In this document: piece after piece, positions 17,786 through 27,574 of the stretch | How the letters are laid out: every line of letters starts with the position of its first letter | Position numbering within the stretch: position 1 is the stretch's first letter | Assembly (NCBI RefSeq): GCF_002150805.1 | Contig: NZ_MTBA01000003.1 | Coordinates: 186,001-250,000 of the forward strand | DNA: 64,000 bases | From: Oceanospirillum sanctuarii | Lineage (GTDB): Bacteria; Pseudomonadota; Gammaproteobacteria; Pseudomonadales; Halomonadaceae | Direction: 5' to 3' | Translations under genes and position numbers: made by a program | Notes under the pieces: generated by a model | Database searches by the model: none | What the model saw: the letters and a program-made list of their open reading frames with translations, nothing else | Told to the model about the DNA's origin: nothing

Positions 17786-19027
17786 ATGGATACTGTATGC
17801 AAAAGGACGCAAAAGCCCTGTGCTGCGTCGATGCCGCGCTCATTTCCGGTCTCAGAAGATAAACGCTTTCTTCTGCTGGCAGGAGACCAAAAAGCGCAGC
17901 TGTTCGCCCTGTTACTCCTCCCCTTGCTGATGCTTGCCCAACTGCTTGCCGCCCCTAAGGCTCAGGCTGACTGGGAACTGAATATGCCGGTCGGCGTTAC
18001 TGAAATCAGCGCCTCGGTTTACAACCTGCACATGACCATCTTCTGGATCTGCGTCGTTATCGGCCTGATCGTTTTTGGTGTCATGTTCTGGTCCATTCTC
18101 CATCACCGGAAATCACGGGGCGCCAAAGCCGCCAGCTTCCACGAAAGCACCTTTGTCGAGATTCTCTGGACCGTCATACCCCTGCTGATTCTGGTAGGTA
18201 TGGCAATTCCTGCCACTGCCACTCTGCGTCAGATGTACGACACCTCAGAATCTGAAGTGGATATTCAGATCACCGGCTATCAGTGGAAGTGGCGCTATCA
18301 GTACCTGAATGAAGAGATCGACTTCTTCAGCAACCTCACCACGCCGAAAGAGCAGATCAATAATCAGGCAGAGAAAACCGAGAACTATCTGCTGGAGGTG
18401 GACAATCCATTGCTGGTGCCGGTTGGTCAGAAGATTCGTTTTCTGCTGACCTCAAACGACGTCATTCACTCCTGGTGGGTACCGGATTTTGCGGTGAAAA
18501 AAGATGCTATCCCCGGCTTTATCAACGAGGCCTGGACCAAAATCGACAAGCCCGGCATCTATCGCGGTCAATGCGCTGAACTGTGCGGTAAAGACCACGG
18601 TTTTATGCCCATCGTGGTGAAAGCGGTTCCCCCCGAGGAGTATCAGAACTGGGTTGCTGAACAACAGGCCGCTAAAGCCGCCAAAACAGCGTCCGCCGCC
18701 AAAGAGTGGACACTGGAAGAGCTGGTTGCCAAAGGTGAACAGGTTTACAACACCGCCTGCGCCGCCTGTCACCAGCCTAACGGTATGGGCATCCCCGGTG
18801 CCTTCCCCGCACTGAAAGACAGCCCTCTGGCAACAAAAGACAAAGAGGGTCACATCAGAATCGTGCTGTTCGGTAAAGCCGGAACCGCCATGGCGGCTTA
18901 CGGCAGTCAGTTTGATCCTGTCGATCTGGCCGCCGTCATCACCTACGAACGTAACGCCTGGGGAAATAACACAGGTGAGATGGTCACGCCGCAAGACATT
19001 CAGCAACATCTGAAAGCGGGTCAGTGA
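17786..19027 (+). CDS. coxB: Cytochrome c oxidase subunit II with fused cytochrome c domain
   Basis: 413 residues. A hydrophobic signal-like segment near 38-57 is followed by two membrane helices (about 84-104 and 124-146) and a periplasmic cupredoxin domain. The CuA ligands are complete: H228, C263, C267, H271 and M274 ([21 protein letters not shown]). The C-terminal part is a c-type cytochrome with C325-A-A-C-H329 and a later Met ligand, so the enzyme is of caa3 type. It receives electrons into the oxidase from the membrane side of the periplasm. First gene of the oxidase operon, with an AAGGTGGG ribosome binding site. Confidence 0.97.
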   Translation: MDTVCKRTQKPCAASMPRSFPVSEDKRFLLLAGDQKAQLFALLLLPLLMLAQLLAAPKAQADWELNMPVGVTEISASVYNLHMTIFWICVVIGLIVFGVMFWSILHHRKSRGAKAASFHESTFVEILWTVIPLLILVGMAIPATATLRQMYDTSESEVDIQITGYQWKWRYQYLNEEIDFFSNLTTPKEQINNQAEKTENYLLEVDNPLLVPVGQKIRFLLTSNDVIHSWWVPDFAVKKDAIPGFINEAWTKIDKPGIYRGQCAELCGKDHGFMPIVVKAVPPEEYQNWVAEQQAAKAAKTASAAKEWTLEELVAKGEQVYNTACAACHQPNGMGIPGAFPALKDSPLATKDKEGHIRIVLFGKAGTAMAAYGSQFDPVDLAAVITYERNAWGNNTGEMVTPQDIQQHLKAGQ

Positions 19028-19038
19028 GGAGAAACATC

Positions 19039-20649
19039 ATGTCTGATATTGCACAGAGCACATCTCAAAGCCCGTCAAAAAGCGATCAGAGCGGGCATGA
19101 TCATCACGGCCCGGCTAAAGGCATTACCCGCTGGATCTACACCACTAACCATAAGGACATAGGTACGCTTTACCTCTGGTTCAGTTTTATCATGTTTCTG
19201 ACCGGTGGCTGTATGGCACTGGTGATCCGCAGCGAGCTGTTCCAGCCCGGCCTGCAACTGGTACAGCCGGAATTTTTTAACCAGATGACCACCATGCACG
19301 GCCTGATTATGGTCTTTGGTGCCGTTATGCCTGCCTTTGTCGGCCTCGCCAACTGGATGATCCCCATGATGGTTGGCGCACCGGATATGGCGCTGCCAAG
19401 GATGAACAACCTGAGTTTCTGGATTCTGCCCTTCGCCTTTGCCATGCTGCTGTCGACCCTGCTGATGGAAGGTGGCGGGCCAAACTTTGGCTGGACCTTC
19501 TACGCGCCGCTATCCACGACGTATGCGCCACCGAGTGTGACCTTCTTTATCTTCTCGGTTCACATGATGGGTATCAGCTCCATTATGGGGGCGATCAACG
19601 TCATCGCCACCATTCTGAATATGCGCGCCCCCGGTATGACGCTGATGAAAATGCCGCTCTTTGTCTGGACCTGGCTGATCACGGCTTTCCTGCTGATTGC
19701 GGTTATGCCGGTTCTGGCTGGAGTTATCACCATGATGCTGATGGATATTCACTTCGGCACCAGCTTCTTTGACGCCGGTGGTGGCGGTGATCCGGTTCTG
19801 TTCCAGCATCTGTTCTGGTTCTTCGGCCACCCCGAGGTGTACATCATGATCCTGCCAGCGTTTGGCATCATCTCCCATATTGTGCCCGCCTTCAGCCGCA
19901 AGCGCCTGTTTGGCTACGCCTCTATGGTGTACGCCACAGCCTCCATCGCCCTGCTCTCCTTTATCGTTTGGGCACACCACATGTTTACCGTGGGTCTGCC
20001 CTTGGCTGGCGAGCTGTTCTTTATGTACTCCACCATGCTGATTGCGGTGCCAACTGGGGTAAAAGTCTTTAACTGGGTCAGCACCATGTTCCGTGGGGCG
20101 ATGACCTTTGAGACCCCTATGTTGTTTGCCATCGGCTTTATTGTTCTCTTCACCATCGGCGGCTTCTCCGGCCTGATGCTGGCGATTTCACCCGCCGACT
20201 TCCAGTACCACGACACCTACTTTGTGGTCGCGCACTTCCACTATGTTCTGGTGCCGGGTGCCGTGTTCTCCATTATCGCCGGAGCTTATTACTGGCTACC
20301 GAAGTGGACGGGGCACATGTACGACGAATGCCTGGGTAAATGGCACTTCTGGCTGTCGATGATAGGTGTGAATCTGACCTTCTTCCCGATGCACTTTATC
20401 GGCCTTGCAGGTATGCCACGCCGGATTCCCGACTACGCTCTGCAGTTTGCCGACTTCAACATGATCGCCAGTATCGGTGGCTTCCTGTTCGGCTTCAGCC
20501 AGCTGCTCTTCCTCTACATCGTGATCAAGTGCATCCGTGGCGGAAAACAGGCTGAGGCTAATCCGTGGGAAGGCGCAGAAGGTCTGGAGTGGGAAGTTCC
20601 GTCTCCGGCTCCTTACCACACCTTCAGTACGCCACCGGAAGTGAAATAA
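19039..20649 (+). CDS. coxA: Cytochrome c oxidase subunit I
   Basis: 536 residues, 12 membrane helices. This is the catalytic subunit holding heme a and the heme a3-CuB centre, which reduces oxygen and pumps protons. Signature regions are [16 protein letters not shown] (a heme a His), [20 protein letters not shown] (the CuB His and cross-linked Tyr region with the Glu of the D channel) and [14 protein letters not shown] (heme a3 and CuB-region His). The frame opens at 19024, but the ATG at 19039 follows GAGGAG at proper spacing. Twelve bases separate it from coxB. Confidence 0.97.
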   Translation: MSDIAQSTSQSPSKSDQSGHDHHGPAKGITRWIYTTNHKDIGTLYLWFSFIMFLTGGCMALVIRSELFQPGLQLVQPEFFNQMTTMHGLIMVFGAVMPAFVGLANWMIPMMVGAPDMALPRMNNLSFWILPFAFAMLLSTLLMEGGGPNFGWTFYAPLSTTYAPPSVTFFIFSVHMMGISSIMGAINVIATILNMRAPGMTLMKMPLFVWTWLITAFLLIAVMPVLAGVITMMLMDIHFGTSFFDAGGGGDPVLFQHLFWFFGHPEVYIMILPAFGIISHIVPAFSRKRLFGYASMVYATASIALLSFIVWAHHMFTVGLPLAGELFFMYSTMLIAVPTGVKVFNWVSTMFRGAMTFETPMLFAIGFIVLFTIGGFSGLMLAISPADFQYHDTYFVVAHFHYVLVPGAVFSIIAGAYYWLPKWTGHMYDECLGKWHFWLSMIGVNLTFFPMHFIGLAGMPRRIPDYALQFADFNMIASIGGFLFGFSQLLFLYIVIKCIRGGKQAEANPWEGAEGLEWEVPSPAPYHTFSTPPEVK

Positions 20650-20719
20650 GGCTTTTGAGATGGCGGCAGAGACCATTCCGGGATCTGCCGCTTTAAACGA
20701 ATAAACGGAGGGCAGTGTT

Positions 20720-21367
20720 ATGTCGTCTCCAGATTCAAACCGATCACAACAGGTCAGCAACTCAGGTTCGGCAGGCAACCCCATCAGAACTGTAAAGCGC
20801 CTGATATTAGCATCCATTGGCATGTTCGCCTTCGGCTTTTTGCTGGTGCCTCTTTACGACGTCTTTTGCGATATCACAGGACTGAACGGCAAAACCAGCA
20901 GCAAAGCCTACGCCACTGAAGATGGCTTACTGGTGGATAAAAGCCGCTGGGTAACTGTGCAGTTTTTAACCAACAAAAACGCCAGCATGAACTGGGAGTT
21001 TGAAGCCGCTGAGCACAAGGTTCGGGTGCATCCGGGAGAGCTGAGAAAAGTCAGCTTCACCGTGATCAACCCAACCACTCAACGCATGACCGCTCAGGCG
21101 GTGCCCAGCGTCAGCCCTTCCGAAGGGGCGGAATACCTGCTGAAAACCCAGTGTTTCTGTTTTGAACAGCAGGAACTCAGTCCCGGTGCTAATCAGCAGA
21201 TGACACTGCTGTTTCGGGTAGATCCCAAGCTTCCGGAGCATATCGGTACCCTGACACTGGCTTACACCTTATTTGATATCACCAGCAGTACGGACAACGC
21301 TCAGGCTCTGGCATTACTCGATAATCCGACCGGGCTTGATCAACCGACTCTGGCTTCAGACCTCTGA
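20720..21367 (+). CDS. ctaG: Cytochrome c oxidase assembly protein CtaG (Cox11)
   Basis: 215 residues. One N-terminal membrane anchor (ILASIGMFAFGFLLVPLYDV) is followed by a periplasmic immunoglobulin-like domain with the copper-binding CFCF motif (KTQCFCFEQQ). It inserts copper into the CuB site of subunit I. GGAGG precedes the ATG. Placed between coxA and coxC, as is usual in proteobacteria. Confidence 0.95.
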   Translation: MSSPDSNRSQQVSNSGSAGNPIRTVKRLILASIGMFAFGFLLVPLYDVFCDITGLNGKTSSKAYATEDGLLVDKSRWVTVQFLTNKNASMNWEFEAAEHKVRVHPGELRKVSFTVINPTTQRMTAQAVPSVSPSEGAEYLLKTQCFCFEQQELSPGANQQMTLLFRVDPKLPEHIGTLTLAYTLFDITSSTDNAQALALLDNPTGLDQPTLASDL

Positions 21368-21377
21368 GGAGGCAATT

Positions 21378-22310
21378 ATGGCAACCGTATCTCACTCATC
21401 AGACGCGCACGACTCCCATGATGCCAACCACAACAGTGGTGATCATCAATCCTATTACGTACCCCATCAGAGCCACTGGCCGATTGTTGCTGCCAGCGGG
21501 CTTTTTCTGCTGATGTTCGGCACGGGGCAGATGATCAATCATCCCGATAGCCCGCTGCGCTGGCTGTCCGTTGTCGGTGCGCTCATCATTATCTGGATGT
21601 TCTTTGGCTGGTTCCGCAATGTGATCGAAGAAAGCATGGGCGGACTCTACGATGAGCAGATGGATCGCTCATTCCGTTGGGGGATGGGCTGGTTTATCTT
21701 CTCAGAAGTGATGTTCTTTGCGGCCTTCTTCGGCGCTCTCTTCTATGTACGCCAGCTGGCGGTGCCCTGGCTGGCTGGCGATGGCAGCAATGCCATGACC
21801 CATGAACTACTCTGGCCTGATTTTGTCGCTCAGTGGCCTCTGATGACGCCACCGGATACCTCGGCTTATTCCGGCCCGCAGCAGATTATCGATCCCTGGC
21901 ATCTGCCTCTGATCAATACCGTGCTACTGGTCACATCCAGTGTGACTCTGACCTTTGCTCACCATGCCTTGAGAGCTAATAAGCGTGGAGCTCTGGCCAG
22001 CTGGCTGGCGCTGACGCTACTACTCGGTGCCGCATTTCTGGTGATTCAGGCAGAGGAATATGTGGAGGCTTATACCAAGCTGGGCTTAACCCTTGAATCC
22101 GGCATCTATGGCGGCACCTTCTTTATCCTCACCGGCTTCCACGGCCTGCATGTCACCATGGGCAGTATTATTCTGCTGGTGATGCTGCTGAGAATTCTGA
22201 AAGGCCACTTTACCCCGCAGCAACATTTCGGCTTTGAAGCTGCAGCCTGGTACTGGCACTTTGTTGATGTGGTTTGGCTGGGACTCTTCCTCTTTGTTTA
22301 TGTCTTCTGA
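21378..22310 (+). CDS. coxC: Cytochrome c oxidase subunit III
   Basis: 310 residues from the ATG at 21378, which follows GAGGAGG. A His/Asp-rich N-terminus (SSDAHDSHDANHNSGDH) precedes about seven membrane helices with family motifs FRWGMGWFIFSEVMFFAAFF, TGFHGLHVTMG and FEAAAWYWHFVDVVWLGLF. It stabilises the catalytic core and may gate oxygen access. The 10-base gap after ctaG suggests coupled translation. Confidence 0.96.
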   Translation: MATVSHSSDAHDSHDANHNSGDHQSYYVPHQSHWPIVAASGLFLLMFGTGQMINHPDSPLRWLSVVGALIIIWMFFGWFRNVIEESMGGLYDEQMDRSFRWGMGWFIFSEVMFFAAFFGALFYVRQLAVPWLAGDGSNAMTHELLWPDFVAQWPLMTPPDTSAYSGPQQIIDPWHLPLINTVLLVTSSVTLTFAHHALRANKRGALASWLALTLLLGAAFLVIQAEEYVEAYTKLGLTLESGIYGGTFFILTGFHGLHVTMGSIILLVMLLRILKGHFTPQQHFGFEAAAWYWHFVDVVWLGLFLFVYVF

Positions 22311-22371
22311 GGATTAGTCTTTTCTGTTTAGACTCTTGTGCTTTTTCAGTTCTTTTTCCTCACCCTTTCTC

Positions 22372-22581
22372 TTACCACGGGGCCTGTGAATGCAGTGCCC
22401 CGGTGGCAAAGCCCCACACAAGCAGCACCAACAACAGAGCCGTTAATCCGATGCGGAATTTCAGCGAGGTCAGCAAACGTACACTGGCTAACTCGCTTTT
22501 GGGTTTTAGCAAAAACAGAAGTCCGGCTGCTAGACTGATAACAACCGCGATAAATAAAAGTGCAATGACAAGTTTCAGCAT
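22372..22581 (-). CDS. DUF2909 twin-helix membrane protein
   Basis: 69 residues on the strand opposite the oxidase genes, between coxC and surf1. It has two hydrophobic helices (KLVIALLFIAVVISLAAGLL, then FRIGLTALLLVLLVWGFATG) split by a short basic loop, the DUF2909 pattern. The frame runs back to 22686, but the ATG at 22581 has GGGAGCG upstream and begins the conserved part. Transcripts from the cox promoter would be antisense to it. Function unknown, but a regular companion of cox clusters. Confidence 0.85.
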   Translation of the reverse strand: MLKLVIALLFIAVVISLAAGLLFLLKPKSELASVRLLTSLKFRIGLTALLLVLLVWGFATGALHSQAPW

Positions 22582-22660
22582 GGGTCGCTCCCGATCAGCA
22601 ATCTCAATCCTTACCTGAAGCTTAGTTAGCTCCTGAGCAAGAGACAGCCAGAATTCTGAT

Positions 22661-23557
22661 ATGACAGCACCTTTTTCACCGGACAACCCACCGCCTCAAA
22701 AGGGTGAAGGGCAAAATAACGAAACCCCGCCCAAGGTTTCTCCAAAACCTGAGCAGGGTTTTCGTGCTGCTCATTTTATCGGCTCTATTCCCGGCCTTAG
22801 CTTTCATCTGCTGATGCTGGCGGCCATTTTGCTCTGCACAGGGCTTGGCTTCTGGCAACTGGAGCGCGCCGATGAGAAAGAGAAATTACTGGAACAGATA
22901 CGCTTAGGCCGCGCGCAACCTCTGCAACAGGAAGTGCTTGAGGCTCAACTCTGGGCTGCCAATACCGATCAGCCACTGGCATTGGCTGTTCTTGCGCCCT
23001 ACAGCCAGTATCAGCTCTACGGTATCTATGATCCTGATCGCTCTGTTTTGCTGGATAACCGAACCTACGAAGGTCGGGTCGGCTATCACCTGCTAACCCC
23101 GTTCCGTCTGATTGGAAATTCCACCAAAGAGACACCCCGCTGGATTCTGGTAAATCGTGGCTGGATTGAGGCACCAAGGCTTCGTAGCGATCTGCCGGGG
23201 TTTGATACTCCGCTACTGCCGGTCAGTATTCAGGTTCAGGCCAAAGCCCTCCAGGATGATCTTCAACCGGAACAACTCAACCTGACCTGGCCAGTTCGGG
23301 TGCAGCAACTGTCTGCTCCTCAACTCAGTGAGATCACAGGCCACGCCTTGCCTGATTATGAATTCCGTCTTTCTGATGCCGGACAGCCCGGCGTAATGAT
23401 TCCCCGCCCCACCAGCCCCAACATGCAACCGGAGCAGCATGTCGGCTACAGCGTACAGTGGTTTGCCCTCGCCTTTACCTTCACTCTGATGTGGAGCCGA
23501 CCTCTCTGGCGTCGCAAAAAAACCAAGCGTACAAACACCTCTGATGACCTGAAATAA
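22661..23557 (+). CDS. SURF1-family oxidase assembly protein
   Basis: 298 residues with the SURF1 layout: a membrane helix near residues 46-67 (LSFHLLMLAAILLCTGLGFW, then QLERADEK), a periplasmic domain with VLLDNRTYEGRVGYHLLTPF and WILVNRGWI, and a second helix near the C-terminus (HVGYSVQWFALAFTFTLMW). SURF1 proteins help place heme a in subunit I. A Pro/Lys-rich N-terminal extension of about 35 residues precedes the first helix. Confidence 0.93.
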   Translation: MTAPFSPDNPPPQKGEGQNNETPPKVSPKPEQGFRAAHFIGSIPGLSFHLLMLAAILLCTGLGFWQLERADEKEKLLEQIRLGRAQPLQQEVLEAQLWAANTDQPLALAVLAPYSQYQLYGIYDPDRSVLLDNRTYEGRVGYHLLTPFRLIGNSTKETPRWILVNRGWIEAPRLRSDLPGFDTPLLPVSIQVQAKALQDDLQPEQLNLTWPVRVQQLSAPQLSEITGHALPDYEFRLSDAGQPGVMIPRPTSPNMQPEQHVGYSVQWFALAFTFTLMWSRPLWRRKKTKRTNTSDDLK

Positions 23558-23740
23558 AACCAGCACACCTGCCAATATTTGCTAGCTTTAAAAGAGTGAA
23601 CAGCGCAAAGACCTGCCACTGCTCAAAACCTGAATCAATCGCAAAACTGTTCTCTAAACCAGAAAAACAGATCTCTGAACAAAAATAATAACGCCCTGAG
23701 CGCTGCCTGACAGTCGCTCAAACAGGGTCAGGAGAATCTT

Positions 23741-24337
23741 ATGTATGTGCTTACCGAACATGAGATCCGGCGTAACCGCCGGAGATTACTGCTTCTTATC
23801 AGCTGCCTGATGGTGCCTTTTTTTCTCGCCTGGATCATGGTGCGTTTTGAGGTCTGGTTACCGGCTCAAACCATCAACAACGGTGATTTTTTAGCGGGAA
23901 AAGAACCTCTGCACCGCTGGCCATGGCAATCAGAACAAGGCTTTCCTGACAACCTGAAACAGCACTGGCTGCTGGTACTGGTAACACCGGATACCTGCAG
24001 CGAAAGCTGCTCCCAATGGCAACAGAATCTGCAGCAGATCCATAAAGCGTTGGGCAAAGAGGGCGACCGTGTCAGACGGGTTCTTCTGCAGCCGGTCACT
24101 GCGGGCAATGCACTGCCTCTGACTCTTGATGGCATGGGTAGTCAGGATGTGCGTCGCTGGCACGGCCTGACCATGTCGACACCGGACTGGCTGGCTCGCC
24201 CCTGGCTTAAAGAGGGCTATCAGGTACTTATCGTTGATCCCATGGGCAATCTGGTCACAGGTTACGCCGACAGCAATACCGGGCGTGATCTGCTGCGCGA
24301 CCTGAGACGTTTATTGAAGGCTTCCTCTACGGGCTGA
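23741..24337 (+). CDS. Membrane-anchored Sco-like thioredoxin-fold protein
   Basis: 198 residues. A basic N-terminus and one membrane helix (LLLLISCLMVPFFLAWIMV) anchor a periplasmic domain with HWLLVLVTPDTC then SESC, giving a CxxxC pair (C86, C90), and later VLIVDPMGNLV, the typical end of a thioredoxin or Sco fold. The CxxxC spacing is that of Sco1/PrrC copper chaperones, but a clear conserved His ligand is not obvious. Its place between surf1 and ctaA suggests a role in oxidase copper-centre assembly or thiol reduction. Often annotated only as hypothetical. Confidence 0.75.
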   Translation: MYVLTEHEIRRNRRRLLLLISCLMVPFFLAWIMVRFEVWLPAQTINNGDFLAGKEPLHRWPWQSEQGFPDNLKQHWLLVLVTPDTCSESCSQWQQNLQQIHKALGKEGDRVRRVLLQPVTAGNALPLTLDGMGSQDVRRWHGLTMSTPDWLARPWLKEGYQVLIVDPMGNLVTGYADSNTGRDLLRDLRRLLKASSTG

Positions 24338-24405
24338 GTCTGACTCCCGACAACCCTGGCAAGTCAGCACCCGAGCAAGCACACCCAGTTTTATGGAGGT
24401 GGGAT

Positions 24406-25584
24406 ATGATCAGATCCCCTGCCAACCTTTACCGACAATCCGACCGTTTACGGGCGTCGGGCACGACCTTTCTTCGTCGCAGCGTGCTGAATGATGCTCT
24501 GTTGCTGACCCGCTTCGCCTTTCTGTTGGCTTTTACCGTAGTCGCTCTGGGAGCCTGGACACGACTGGTGGATGCTGGTCTCGGCTGCCCGGACTGGCCG
24601 GGCTGCTACGGCCATCTCACGGTGCCAACCTCAGAACAGCAATTGGCTCGCGCTGCCGAACTATTCCCGGAACACACGGTAGATCCCGCCAAAGGCTGGC
24701 CGGAAATGATTCATCGCTATGCCGCATCCACTCTGGGTCTGGTGATTATGTGGCTCGCTTTTCTCGCCTTTCGCTGGCGTCGGGTAGCAGGTTATCCGGC
24801 CAAGCACAGCTATTTCCTGCTCTTTCTGGTAATCCTGCAGGGTATGTTCGGAATGTGGACGGTGACCCTGAAACTCTGGCCTCAGGTGGTCACACTGCAC
24901 CTGTTAGGCGGCATGGCAACACTGACACTGCTTTATATGCTGTCGCTTCGCCTGAAGCGCCTGAGAGACAAGTCCGGAGATGAAGAGGGCTGGAGCGAGA
25001 TCCGCTTTGATTCTCTGCTGTTAAAAGATACCGGTCAGCACGAGTGGCTCCTGCTCTGGCGCTTACGCCACTGGGCCAGCATCGCCTTTCTGCTGATCGT
25101 GCTGCAGATCGCTCTTGGCGGCTGGACCAGTGCAAACTATGCTGCGGTCGCCTGTCCGGATTTCCCTCAATGTCAGGGACAGTGGCTGCCAAATCTTTCG
25201 ATGGAGAAAGGCTTTAACTTTACCCAACACGTTGGCCCTAATTATCTGGGTGGCCAGCTGGATGGCGATGGCCGTGTTGCCATCCACCTGACCCACAGGG
25301 TCGGCGCTTTAATCGTGCTGATCTTTGTCGGTGGTCTTGCGCTTTATATGTTGCGCCGCCCGATGACGCTCTTTCTGCAACGTCGCGCTTTCTGGCTGCT
25401 GTTTGCGCTTCTGGCACAGATCGCCATCGGCATCAGTAATGTCCTGTTCTATTTTCCATTAAGTCTGGCTGTTCTGCACAATCTGGGCGGAGCCTTTCTG
25501 CTGCTGACCATCAGCAACCTGCTCTGGAGTCTGAACGCCATGCATCCGCCTATTCCGGCAAAAGGAGTGATTCGTCATGCCTAG
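24406..25584 (+). CDS. ctaA: Heme A synthase (COX15/CtaA)
   Basis: 392 residues, about eight membrane helices. It oxidises heme O to heme A. Family marks are GAWTRLVDAGLGCPDWPGCYG near the N-terminus (within it, the TRLxxAGLxCPDWP motif), MIHRYAAS with a heme-ligand His, a second GGWTSANYAAVACPDFPQC, and HLTHRVGALIVL. A soluble insertion of about 40 residues lies between helices (LRDKSGDEEGWSEI). GGAGG precedes the start. It overlaps ctaB by 8 bases. Confidence 0.95.
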   Translation: MIRSPANLYRQSDRLRASGTTFLRRSVLNDALLLTRFAFLLAFTVVALGAWTRLVDAGLGCPDWPGCYGHLTVPTSEQQLARAAELFPEHTVDPAKGWPEMIHRYAASTLGLVIMWLAFLAFRWRRVAGYPAKHSYFLLFLVILQGMFGMWTVTLKLWPQVVTLHLLGGMATLTLLYMLSLRLKRLRDKSGDEEGWSEIRFDSLLLKDTGQHEWLLLWRLRHWASIAFLLIVLQIALGGWTSANYAAVACPDFPQCQGQWLPNLSMEKGFNFTQHVGPNYLGGQLDGDGRVAIHLTHRVGALIVLIFVGGLALYMLRRPMTLFLQRRAFWLLFALLAQIAIGISNVLFYFPLSLAVLHNLGGAFLLLTISNLLWSLNAMHPPIPAKGVIRHA

Positions 25585-26485
25585 ACTCGCCGCTCGTCAT
25601 CATCCAACTGCTGCCGGTCGCGCCAGCTTCAGCAGCTATTACAACCTGTGCAAACCCAAGGTGGTCGCTGTGATGTTGCTCACCGCTGTTGTGGGTATGT
25701 TTCTCGCCGTTCCCGGTCTTCCCCCTGTGGATAAGGTGGTTTTCGGTCTGATCGGCATCGGTTTAGCCGCTGGTTCTGCTGCCGCCATTAACCATCTGCT
25801 GGATGAGAAGATCGACAGTATTATGGCCCGAACCCGTTACCGGCCTCTGCCTCAGGGACAGCTGCAACCGGCTCAGGTACTGGGCTTCGCCTTTATCATA
25901 GGCACGCTGGGCATCGGGATTTTGTTTGTTGCTGTGAATGCCCTCACCGCATGGCTGACGTTGGCATCCCTGATCGGTTATGCCGTGATCTATACCGCGA
26001 TTCTGAAGCGCGCCACGCCGCAAAATATCACTATTGGCGGCCTTGCCGGAGCGGCACCGCCGTTGCTTGGCTGGACAGCGATCAGCGGCCAGCTCGACCC
26101 GCACGGCCTCTTGCTCGTGCTGATCATCTTCGCCTGGACGCCACCGCACTTCTGGGCGCTGGCCCTGCACCGTAAGGAGGAATACGCCAAGGCGGATATT
26201 CCTATGTTACCGGTCACTCACGGCGAAGCTTTCACCAAATTGCAAATTATTCTGTACACGGTTCTGATGATACTGACCACAATATTGCCCTACGTCACGG
26301 GAATGAGTGGTCTACTCTATATAACAGGCGTGATGATTTTGAATGCCCGTTTCGTTCAGTTCGTCTGGAAACTGTATCAGGGGCAGGATAAACAAGCGGC
26401 AATACGAACCTTCTGGTTCTCGATCCGATACATCATGTGGCTGTTTGTGGTGTTGCTGGCGGATCACTATCTGTTTATTGGCTAA
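25577..26485 (+). CDS. ctaB: Protoheme IX farnesyltransferase (heme O synthase)
   Basis: 302 residues, a UbiA-family polytopic prenyltransferase that adds a farnesyl group to heme B to make heme O, the substrate of CtaA. The first Asp-rich motif is NHLLDEKIDSIMARTRYRPL, and the second polar region is WTPPHFWALALHRKEEYAKA. Overlaps the end of ctaA, so heme O and heme A synthesis are translationally coupled. Last gene of the core oxidase cluster. Confidence 0.96.
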   Translation: MPRLAARHHPTAAGRASFSSYYNLCKPKVVAVMLLTAVVGMFLAVPGLPPVDKVVFGLIGIGLAAGSAAAINHLLDEKIDSIMARTRYRPLPQGQLQPAQVLGFAFIIGTLGIGILFVAVNALTAWLTLASLIGYAVIYTAILKRATPQNITIGGLAGAAPPLLGWTAISGQLDPHGLLLVLIIFAWTPPHFWALALHRKEEYAKADIPMLPVTHGEAFTKLQIILYTVLMILTTILPYVTGMSGLLYITGVMILNARFVQFVWKLYQGQDKQAAIRTFWFSIRYIMWLFVVLLADHYLFIG

Positions 26486-26676
26486 AGGGATGCAAAAAAT
26501 CTCAGGCTAAAAACAGATGCACGTTCAACAGCCAGAACCTTTGCCCTCTGCATATCGCCTGTGCTGAAAAGCCAAGGCTACCGGGAATTTGCAGCGAGCA
26601 AAGACCGGATGAAATGATAACAAGCGCAGTCCGCGCTTAAAGATCTGTAGAAACCTGAAAAGGTTAGGAGGTCGTC

Positions 26677-27276
26677 ATGTTTCAGCATCTTTTTGGGGTG
26701 ATCTATCACCCAAAAGCTGAGTGGCAGCAAATTCGCGAAGAGAAATACACCTGGGTTGATTGCTATAAAAACGATCTGGTTTGGTTAGCAGCTATCCCAC
26801 CCCTTTGTATGTTTATCGGAACCACCCAGATGGGTTGGAGTATCGCCGGAGGTGAATACGTAAAACTCACCGTCGCCAGCGCTCTGCCTATCTCCATCGC
26901 CTTCTATTTCGCCCTGCTGGTTGGCGTTTATGTGATGGCAAAATCTGTTCACTGGATGGAAAAAACCTATGGCGCTGATGCCAGCTTCGACCGCTGCATG
27001 GTGCTGACAACTTACACCTCCACTCCGCTCTTTATGGCGGGCTTTGCCGGACTCTGGCCAGTGCTCTGGTTTGTAGTTTTTGCCGGTCTTCTGGCGGTGG
27101 CCTATACCATCTATCTGCTCTACAACGGTGTTGAAACCGTTATGGAAATCCCTGAAGAACAGGCCTTTATGTTTGGCACCTCCATTCTGACCGTTGGCCT
27201 TGTCGTGCTGGTTGGCATGATCGTAACCACGGTCGTGCTCTGGGGCATGGGCATGATGCCGGTATTTACCCATTAA
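26677..27276 (+). CDS. YIP1-family membrane protein
   Basis: 199 residues with about five membrane helices and the bacterial Yip1 start pattern HLFGVIYHPKAEWQQIREE. AGGAGG lies just before the ATG. It sits 190 bases after ctaB and is followed by a strong terminator, so it may end the oxidase transcript or be a separate unit. Function unknown. Confidence 0.82.
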   Translation: MFQHLFGVIYHPKAEWQQIREEKYTWVDCYKNDLVWLAAIPPLCMFIGTTQMGWSIAGGEYVKLTVASALPISIAFYFALLVGVYVMAKSVHWMEKTYGADASFDRCMVLTTYTSTPLFMAGFAGLWPVLWFVVFAGLLAVAYTIYLLYNGVETVMEIPEEQAFMFGTSILTVGLVVLVGMIVTTVVLWGMGMMPVFTH

Positions 27277-27574
27277 TCACGTAACTTATTCAAAATAGAA
27301 CACCAACAGAACAACCCCACACCCTCACAGGGACGTGTTCGACTTAGCAGGAAGAAAGCAGCCTTAAGTGGCTAGGTTTTCTGATCGCTATCCTCTGTAA
27401 AGCCATGTTCATTTCGGGCCCTTTTTCAGGGCCCGCTTTTTTTTTGCGCTCAGGCTCAGCAGGTTAAAACAGCAAGCTAAAACTGTTCCATGACCTCATC
27501 TGCCGAATAGCCTACAATTCCGCCACCTGATCGATATAAAACCGATTGTCTTCGCTCTTCATTCCGGACTATCC
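27277..27574. other. Intergenic region with terminator
   Basis: No gene seen. It holds the terminator at 27415-27444 about 140 bases past the YIP1 gene, and the promoter region of the pseudouridine synthase. Confidence 0.55.
27415..27444 (+). terminator. Intrinsic terminator after the YIP1-family gene
   Basis: A 7-bp all-GC stem (CGGGCCC/GGGCCCG) with a T-rich loop is followed by a long T run. Confidence 0.88.
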
